Positions 28,140 through 33,271 of a DNA stretch of 33,271 bases are shown here, piece after piece. Both the position numbers and the translations under genes were made by a program. This stretch comes from an uncultured Chloroflexota bacterium (GTDB lineage Bacteria > Chloroflexota > Dehalococcoidia > UBA2979), in the NCBI GenBank assembly GCA_903917615.1, contig CAIXBH010000160.1:1-33271 (forward strand), written 5' to 3'. Positions within the stretch are counted from its first letter, which is position 1. Each line of letters starts with the position of its first letter. Under the pieces are notes generated by a model. That model was not told the DNA's origin. It searched no databases and was given only the letters and a program-made list of their open reading frames with translations.

Positions 28140-28586
28140 CTAGCGAGTGGCCCGCTGCCCGCGATCGCGGGCGAGGCTGATGACCATCGTCGTGTGGGGC
28201 CAGTGCTCGACGACCACCTCGTCGCCCGGTCGAAGCTCGGCTGCCGCGATCGGACCGATCTCGAAGAGCAGCCGGTCGACCAGCATGTAGTCGACGCGCC
28301 CGATGAACAGGTACTTCGACTTCTTCCACAGCCGCGCGATCTGGCCGCGCGTCGTCGTGGGCTCGGCGCGCAGGTCGCGCAGCGTCGAGATCGCCTCGAA
28401 GTCCACGGCGATCGCGCAGATCGCGAGGATGATCGCCGGCATGAGCGACGCCGGCAGGTACTGCGCGGAGTACGCGACGAGGCCGGTGATCACGATGGCG
28501 GTCGGCGTGAGCAGGATCGCCCGGCGGACGAGCGCCGTGCGGTGGTTGGCGCGCTGCTCCAGGTAGTCGAGTTCTGCGTTGGACAT
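28140..28586 (-). CDS. Hypothetical two-TM membrane protein
   Basis: MSNAELDYLEQRANHRTALVRRAILLTPTAIVITGLVAYSAQYLPASLMPAIILAICAIAVDFEAI...; SD CGAGGTGACGG upstream. Confidence 0.7.
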   Translation of the reverse strand: MSNAELDYLEQRANHRTALVRRAILLTPTAIVITGLVAYSAQYLPASLMPAIILAICAIAVDFEAISTLRDLRAEPTTTRGQIARLWKKSKYLFIGRVDYMLVDRLLFEIGPIAAAELRPGDEVVVEHWPHTTMVISLARDRGQRATR

Positions 28587-28606
28587 CGGGCCGTCACCTC
28601 GAGGGG

Positions 28607-29173
28607 CTACCGCGGGATGGTGAGCGTATCGCCAACCTGGATCGCTGTGGGGTTCGTGATGTTGTTGGCACGCTGAATTGCGTCCACGGTGACCCCCGCC
28701 TGGTCGGCGATGCCGGTCAGCGTGTCGCCCGGCTTCACGGTGTAGGTGTTGTTCGCGGGCGTGGGACGGGGCGTCGCGGTCGCGCTGGCGGTCGGCGTCG
28801 GGGTCGCGGCCGCGCCCGACGCGCCGGAGGCGCCAGTCGTGCCGGAGGAAGCCGCTGCGGTGGCCGCGGGTGCGCCGCTCGCGGCGGCCGTTGCGGTCGT
28901 CTTCGGCGCGGCCGCCGTCGGCACGATCCCGGCGATGGAGGACGGCGGGCGATCCTGGTCCGCGCCTGAGGGCGGCAGGACGAGCAGCCACACGGCGACC
29001 AGCGAGCCCACGAGAAGCGCGAGGAGCGAGCCGCGGAAGACCCGGTAGGACGGCACGGCCAGTACGGGGTCGGCGCACCGCGCGCAGAGGGCGTCGCCGT
29101 GGTCGTCGCAGTAGAGCGCGCCGCACCGCGGGCACTCCTGCACGGCCTCCTGATCGCACCGGAAACACTGCAT
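28607..29173 (-). CDS. Zinc-ribbon / TM / LysM-domain protein
   Basis: MQCFRCDQEAVQECPRCGALYCDDHGDALCARCADP; TM SLLALLVGSLVAVWLLVL; A/T/S-rich linker; TYTVKPGDTLTGIADQAGVTVDAIQRANNITNPTAIQVGDTLTIPR (LysM). Confidence 0.87.
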   Translation of the reverse strand: MQCFRCDQEAVQECPRCGALYCDDHGDALCARCADPVLAVPSYRVFRGSLLALLVGSLVAVWLLVLPPSGADQDRPPSSIAGIVPTAAAPKTTATAAASGAPAATAAASSGTTGASGASGAAATPTPTASATATPRPTPANNTYTVKPGDTLTGIADQAGVTVDAIQRANNITNPTAIQVGDTLTIPR

Positions 29174-29265
29174 GTTCAAAGCCTATCACCGCTCCGGGCA
29201 GAGCCGCGAAGCCGCCTGCGGCGGGCGACCGTCAGGTACGGAGCGGAACGTTCGAGGCACCCCGA

Positions 29266-29306
29266 ACACAGAAACGGAGCACCGGCCGCCGCAGCCCGGT
29301 GCTCCG
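29266..29306 (-). terminator. Rho-independent terminator downstream of rplL
   Basis: Minus strand CGGAGCACCGG-loop-CCGGTGCTCCG (11-bp stem, 29275-29306) followed by TTTCTGTGTT. Confidence 0.75.
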
Positions 29307-29378
29307 CTTCTGGGAGATGCGTCAGGAAGATCGGTCGGGCCACAGACGCCAGCGGCGTCCGCGGCCGGCCGACACGGA

Positions 29379-29759
29379 CTACTTGAGCTCGACCTTGGCG
29401 CCGGCCTCTTCGAGCTTCGCCTTGGCAGCCATCGCCTCGTCCTTGGCGACCGACTCCTTGATGGGCTTCGGCGCGGCCTCGACGAGGTCCTTGGCCTCCT
29501 TGAGGCCCAGGCTCGTGAGCTCGCGGACCGCCTTGATGACGTTGATCTTGTTGTCACCGAAGTCGGTGAGGATGACGGTGAACTCGTCCTGCTCCTCGGC
29601 CGCGGCCGCACCGGCGTCGCCGCCCGCGGGCATCGCCATCATGGCCATCGGGGCAGCGGCGGTGACGCCGAACTCTTCCTCGATCGCCTTGTTCAGGTCG
29701 CGGAGCTCGATCAGGGTCATGCCCTTGATGATCTCCAGCGCGTCTTCAACCTTGGCCAT
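29379..29759 (-). CDS. rplL: Ribosomal protein bL12 (L7/L12)
   Basis: [68 protein letters not shown]. Confidence 0.97.
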   Translation of the reverse strand: MAKVEDALEIIKGMTLIELRDLNKAIEEEFGVTAAAPMAMMAMPAGGDAGAAAAEEQDEFTVILTDFGDNKINVIKAVRELTSLGLKEAKDLVEAAPKPIKESVAKDEAMAAKAKLEEAGAKVELK

Positions 29760-29819
29760 TGTGTCCTCCTCACCGCCGTCGGCGGTTGTTCCCTGTTTGA
29801 ATGCCGACCGGTACCGCGA

Positions 29820-30353
29820 TTACGCGGTTTCGAGCTGCTTGGCGCGCGCCTCGATGAGGCCCGCGAACTTCCGCTGGGTTGCGAGGAGCAGCCCGGCGAA
29901 CTCCGAGATCTTGCCGATGACGTTGCCGGCCAGCTTGGCCGCCAACTCGTCGCGCGACGGCACCGTCGCGAGGTCCCGCACGTACGCCTCGTCGACGAGC
30001 GTGCCTCCGACGATCGCGCGCCGAATGGCCACCGCCGACTGGTCGTTCGCGCGGAGGAAGGCCGTGAGGGCCTTCGCCGCGGAGACCGGCTCGTCGAAGC
30101 CGACCACGATCGCCGTCGGCCCGTCGGCGAGGTCGCCGAACTGCGGCTTGCCGATGCTCTCGGCAGCGATCTTGAGCAGCGTGTTCTTGACCACCATCAT
30201 CTCCGCGCCGACGGCGCGCAGCTGCTGGCGGAGCTCGATCTGCTTCGCCATCGGGACGCCCTGGTACGCGGTCGAGATCGCGATCTCGGCGCGCTCGATC
30301 AATTGCTTGATCTCGGCGACCTGCTCAACCTTCTTCTGTGTGGGCAAACCCAC
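29820..30353 (-). CDS. rplJ: Ribosomal protein uL10
   Basis: PTQKKVEQVAEIKQLIERAEIAISTAYQGVPMAKQIELRQQLRAVGAEMMVVKNTLLKIAAE. Start is GTG 30353 or TTG 30347; the TTG has the better SD spacing. Confidence 0.95.
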   Translation of the reverse strand: MGLPTQKKVEQVAEIKQLIERAEIAISTAYQGVPMAKQIELRQQLRAVGAEMMVVKNTLLKIAAESIGKPQFGDLADGPTAIVVGFDEPVSAAKALTAFLRANDQSAVAIRRAIVGGTLVDEAYVRDLATVPSRDELAAKLAGNVIGKISEFAGLLLATQRKFAGLIEARAKQLETA

Positions 30354-30469
30354 CCCCTTCGTCGTGCGTCTCGGACCCCGTGCCCGTCTTCGGGCCCGAG
30401 ATCGAAATGCGCCCTGCACCGTCGATTCGGTGAGGGCGCGACACGCGACGGCGCTGGGCGCGTCGGGGT

Positions 30470-30575
30470 GGTGCGTATTCCCTCGCCTCGACGGGTGGCC
30501 GGTCTCGGCCGTTATCCCCCGCTGGGGGCCCGTGTTCTTCGGCGGCTGCCTCCCTACGGAGGCGCTCAGTCAGTA
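30470..30575 (-). ncRNA. L10-leader-like autoregulatory RNA region upstream of rplJ
   Basis: Minus-strand GCCTCCGTAGGGAGGCAGCCGCCGAAGAACACGGGCC...CACCCGTCGAGGCGAGGGAAT between rplA and rplJ, resembling the L10 leader family; boundaries approximate. Confidence 0.5.
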
Positions 30576-30629
30576 TGCCTGGCGCCGCGGTCCTCGTCCA
30601 GCGAGGTGCCGGGCGCCCAGAGCTCCGCG

Positions 30630-31349
30630 CTACGCCGGGACGGCGGAGCGCGTCTTCAGCTCGTTCAGGTCGAGGTGGACACCCGGGCCCATCGTCGAGG
30701 TGATCGATGCGGCACGAATGAGGTCGCCCTTGGCGCCCGTCGGGCGCTGCCGGTAGATCTCGTCCACCATCGCGTTGAGGTTATCCCGGATCTGGTCGGC
30801 CTGGAAGGACGCCTTACCGAGGATGACGTGCAGCACGTTGGTGCGGTCGATGCGGAAGTCCACACGGCCGGACTTCGCCTCGTTGATGCCGCGCGCCAGG
30901 TCCTCCACGTTGAGGACGGTGTTGTTACGCGGGTTCGGCATGAGACCGCGGGGCCCCAGGACGCGGCCGAGGCCACCGACCTTGCCCATCAGCTCGCGCT
31001 GGGCGATGGCGACGTCGAAGTCGAAGAAGCCACCCTGCACGCGCCGGATCAGGTCGTCGCTGCCGACGATGTCCGCCCCCGCGCGCTCGGCGATGGCGGC
31101 AGCCTCACCCTCGGCGAAGACCAGGACGCGCACGTCCTTGCCCACGCCGTGCGGGAGGATGACCGAGCCGCGGAGCACCTGGTCCGCGTGCCGGCCGTCG
31201 AGGCCCGTCTTCATGTGGAGCTCGACGGTCTCGTCGAACTTCGCGGTCGCGCACTGCTTCACGAGGGCGATCGCCTCGTCCAGCGAGTACGCCTTGTCCT
31301 TGTCCACCTGCGCGCGGAGCGCGCCGATGCGCTTCGGTTCCTTGGCCAT
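30630..31349 (-). CDS. rplA: Ribosomal protein uL1
   Basis: KAYSLDEAIALVKQCATAKFDETVELHMKTGLDGRHADQVLRGSVILPHGVGKDVRVLVFAEG; start overlaps rplK stop (TAATG). Confidence 0.97.
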   Translation of the reverse strand: MAKEPKRIGALRAQVDKDKAYSLDEAIALVKQCATAKFDETVELHMKTGLDGRHADQVLRGSVILPHGVGKDVRVLVFAEGEAAAIAERAGADIVGSDDLIRRVQGGFFDFDVAIAQRELMGKVGGLGRVLGPRGLMPNPRNNTVLNVEDLARGINEAKSGRVDFRIDRTNVLHVILGKASFQADQIRDNLNAMVDEIYRQRPTGAKGDLIRAASITSTMGPGVHLDLNELKTRSAVPA

Positions 31350-31771
31350 TACTCGACCTCGATCCCCATCGAGCGCGCAGAGCCCTCGATGATCCGCACT
31401 GCGTCCTCGATGTTGCCCGTGTTGAGGTCGGGGAGCTTGAGCTCCGCGATCTCGCGGACCTGCTTCGCGGTGATCTTGCCGGCCTTGACCTGCAGGTTCT
31501 TCGCGGAGCCCTTCGTGATGCCCGCCGCGCGTCGCAGCAGGTCAGACGCCGGCGGCGTCTTGGTCACGAAGGTGAACGAGCGGTCCTCGAAGATGGTGAT
31601 CTTCGCGGGGATGATCTGCCCGGTCTGGTTCTTCGTCTGCTCGTTGTACGCCTTGACGAAGTCCATGATGTTGATGCCGTGCGGGCCCAGTGCAGTACCG
31701 ACCGGGGGAGCGGGGTTCGCCGCTCCGGCGGGGATCTGCAGGGTCACGACGGTGCGGACCTTCTTCGCCAT
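31349..31771 (-). CDS. rplK: Ribosomal protein uL11
   Basis: [68 protein letters not shown]. Confidence 0.98.
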   Translation of the reverse strand: MAKKVRTVVTLQIPAGAANPAPPVGTALGPHGINIMDFVKAYNEQTKNQTGQIIPAKITIFEDRSFTFVTKTPPASDLLRRAAGITKGSAKNLQVKAGKITAKQVREIAELKLPDLNTGNIEDAVRIIEGSARSMGIEVE

Positions 31772-31864
31772 CCGATGCTTCCTTTCGCCAGGCCTCGCCG
31801 GCACCGTGCCGGCCTCGCCTCGCTCCCTCCGTCCCTCGAATGCCGAGGGGGTGGAGGTGTGTGC

Positions 31865-32467
31865 CTACTGTTTCTGGACCTGCAGGAAGTCCAGTTCCAC
31901 GGGGGTCTCGCGGCCGAACATGGAAACGAGGACGCGTACGCGCCCCTTCTCCACGTCGATCGCATCGACCACACCGATCATGTCGCTGAACGGACCGTCC
32001 GTGACGGTGACCGACTCCCCGATCTGGAAGCCGACGTTGATGCGCGGCGCCGCGGAGGTCATCTGCTTGAGGATCTTCTCCACCTCGGCATCGCCGAGCG
32101 CCTGCGGGCGCGAGCGGTCAGCCTCGTTGGAGCCGGCGAAGCCGGTGACGGCGGGGGTGTTGCGGACGACGTACCAGGAGTCGTCCGTCATCACCATCTG
32201 CACGAAGACGTAGCCCGGGAAGAGCTTCCGGGAGACAGTCTTGCGCTGCCCGTCCTTGATCTCGATCTCGTCCTCGGTGGGGATGATCACCTGGAAGATC
32301 CGGTTGCTCATGTCCATCGTCTTGACGCGCTGCTCAAGCGAGGTCTTCACCTTGTTCTCGTAGCCCGAGTAGGTCTGGACGATGTACCAAGCGCGCCCGT
32401 CGTCCGGCGTCTCCTCGTCGACCGCTGCGGTCGTGGCCGAGGCGTCGGTGGTGCTGAGGTCGTTCAT
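31865..32467 (-). CDS. nusG: Transcription termination/antitermination protein NusG
   Basis: RAWYIVQTYSGYENKVKTSLEQRVKTMDMSNRIFQVIIPTE...RKLFPGYVFVQMVMTDDSWYVVRNTPAVTGFAG; KOW-like GESVTVTDGPFSDMIGVVDAID. Confidence 0.97.
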   Translation of the reverse strand: MNDLSTTDASATTAAVDEETPDDGRAWYIVQTYSGYENKVKTSLEQRVKTMDMSNRIFQVIIPTEDEIEIKDGQRKTVSRKLFPGYVFVQMVMTDDSWYVVRNTPAVTGFAGSNEADRSRPQALGDAEVEKILKQMTSAAPRINVGFQIGESVTVTDGPFSDMIGVVDAIDVEKGRVRVLVSMFGRETPVELDFLQVQKQ

Positions 32468-32486
32468 GGGGATCTCCTCGCCGGTC

Positions 32487-32801
32487 CTAGCGGACCAGCA
32501 GGTGCTGGATCATCCAGCCGAACAGCAGGTCTGCCCCGCCCAGCACGACGCCGAGCGCGATGGAGACCACGATGACGACCGCGGTGAGGTTGGCCGTCTC
32601 CTGGCGGGTGGGCCAGGTCACCTTGCGGAGTTCGCTGATGATGTCGAGCGCCCAGCGCGGCTTCAGGAGCGAGCCGCGCTGCTGAGCGGCCTCTGCCGGG
32701 GTGGGTGGGGCGCTCATCGCGGCACGCGGCGGCTGCAACGCGCGCTGCGACTGCTGACGGCGCTCCGCGCGCTCTTGCGCGCGGCGCATCTCTCGTCCCA
32801 T
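32487..32801 (-). CDS. secE: Preprotein translocase subunit SecE (extended N-terminus)
   Basis: SELRKVTWPTRQETANLTAVVIVVSIALGVVLGGADLLFGWMIQHLL; between nusG and rpmG. Confidence 0.93.
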   Translation of the reverse strand: MGREMRRAQERAERRQQSQRALQPPRAAMSAPPTPAEAAQQRGSLLKPRWALDIISELRKVTWPTRQETANLTAVVIVVSIALGVVLGGADLLFGWMIQHLLVR

Positions 32802-32884
32802 GGTGAGTGTCCTGACTCCCGCCCTCGGGCGGTACTGGCGTCGCTGGACGGAGCCCCTCGCCGGAGGGGCGCCCTCAGGTGATC

Positions 32885-33049
32885 CTAGCGGGTTTCGCGG
32901 TGGGTGCGGGACACGCGGCAGCGCGGGCAGTACTTCTTCAGCTCCATGCGCTCCGGGTCGTTCCGCTTGTTCTTCTTTGTGACGTAGTTCCGCTCGCGGC
33001 ACTCCGTGCACGCCAGCGTGATGTGGTCGCGGTCGCCTGCCTTGGCCAT
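32885..33049 (-). CDS. rpmG: Ribosomal protein bL33 (54 aa, below ORF-track cutoff)
   Basis: Manual translation: [54 protein letters not shown]. Confidence 0.96.
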   Translation of the reverse strand: MAKAGDRDHITLACTECRERNYVTKKNKRNDPERMELKKYCPRCRVSRTHRETR

Positions 33050-33105
33050 CGTTCGATCCTCTGTCTCAGACTGCCGCCCTCCCGCCGAGGAGGGCTCCCT
33101 CTGCC

Positions 33106-33128
33106 CCCTCCCCCACGATGGGGGAGGG
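33106..33128. repeat. Perfect 9-bp-arm palindrome CCCTCCCCC-ACGAT-GGGGGAGGG
   Basis: Direct reading of the tuf-rpmG intergenic region; flanked by a second palindrome CGCGGCCCC-C-GGGGCCGCG (33145-33163). Confidence 0.8.
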
Positions 33129-33171
33129 CGGGCGGAGGTGGGTTCGCGGCCCCCGGGGCCGCGGGTTCAAC

Positions 33172-33271
33172 TTACTCGATGATCTGGGTGACGACGCCAG
33201 CGCCGACGGTGCGCCCGCCCTCGCGGATGGCGAAGCGGAGACCCTCTTCGATGGCGATCGGGTAGATGAGC
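33172..33271 (-). CDS. tuf: Elongation factor Tu, C-terminal end (truncated by window end)
   Basis: Minus-strand translation [32 protein letters not shown]. Confidence 0.95.
   Translation of the reverse strand, partial: LIYPIAIEEGLRFAIREGGRTVGAGVVTQIIE

Noticed and set aside
28740-28930. GC-rich simple-repeat-like tract
   Set aside because: Explained as the Ala/Thr/Ser/Gly/Pro linker of the LysM protein.
29172-32213. 1013-aa plus-strand ORF across the rpl/nusG region
   Set aside because: Antisense shadow of rplL, rplJ, rplA, rplK and nusG; no recognisable domain.
33050-33171. Expected tRNA-Trp between tuf and rpmG/secE
   Set aside because: Often found here in bacteria, but the interval shows only palindromes and no tRNA cloverleaf or T-loop.

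Overview
This 33.3 kb GC-rich bacterial window looks chromosomal. The lineage is uncertain; gene content and style suggest Chloroflexota or a relative (inference). It is almost fully coding and mostly on the minus strand. Left end (+): MoxR C-terminus, a DUF58 protein and a TgpA-like transglutaminase-fold membrane protein. This module converges, with a 42-bp tail overlap, on a second minus-strand module: MoxR, DUF58, BatD-like, VWA/BatA-like and a fused VWA-TPR (BatB-BatC-like) protein. Next on minus come dnaE, a small Cys-containing ORF, yajQ, lysC, thrB, tmk, a SpoIIIAA/Ycf45-like AAA ATPase, a GNAT-like protein, pdxT and pdxS. A plus-strand block follows: an untracked 55-aa two-TM microprotein behind a consensus promoter, a universal stress protein, two TrkA-type NAD-binding proteins, pheA, an Fpg/Nei-family glycosylase and an unknown protein resembling an inactivated HExxH peptidase. 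The right end (minus) carries HNH, CvpA, RadC, a membrane protein, a zinc-ribbon/TM/LysM protein and the tuf(partial)-rpmG-secE-nusG-rplK-rplA-rplJ-rplL cluster with an L10-leader-like region and a terminator. The main candidate for something unusual is the plus-strand MoxR/DUF58/TgpA module. Its transglutaminase triad appears fully substituted (C->F, H->W, D->N) and its DUF58 lacks the DxSxS MIDAS motif, while the convergent module keeps intact MIDAS motifs. Other notable points are a large palindrome inside the dnaE linker, an internal lipobox in the BatB-BatC fusion, an apparent CTG start for the Ycf45-like ATPase, and the microprotein. No CRISPR array, tRNA, rRNA or transposase was seen. 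All family calls are from motif recognition, not database searches.
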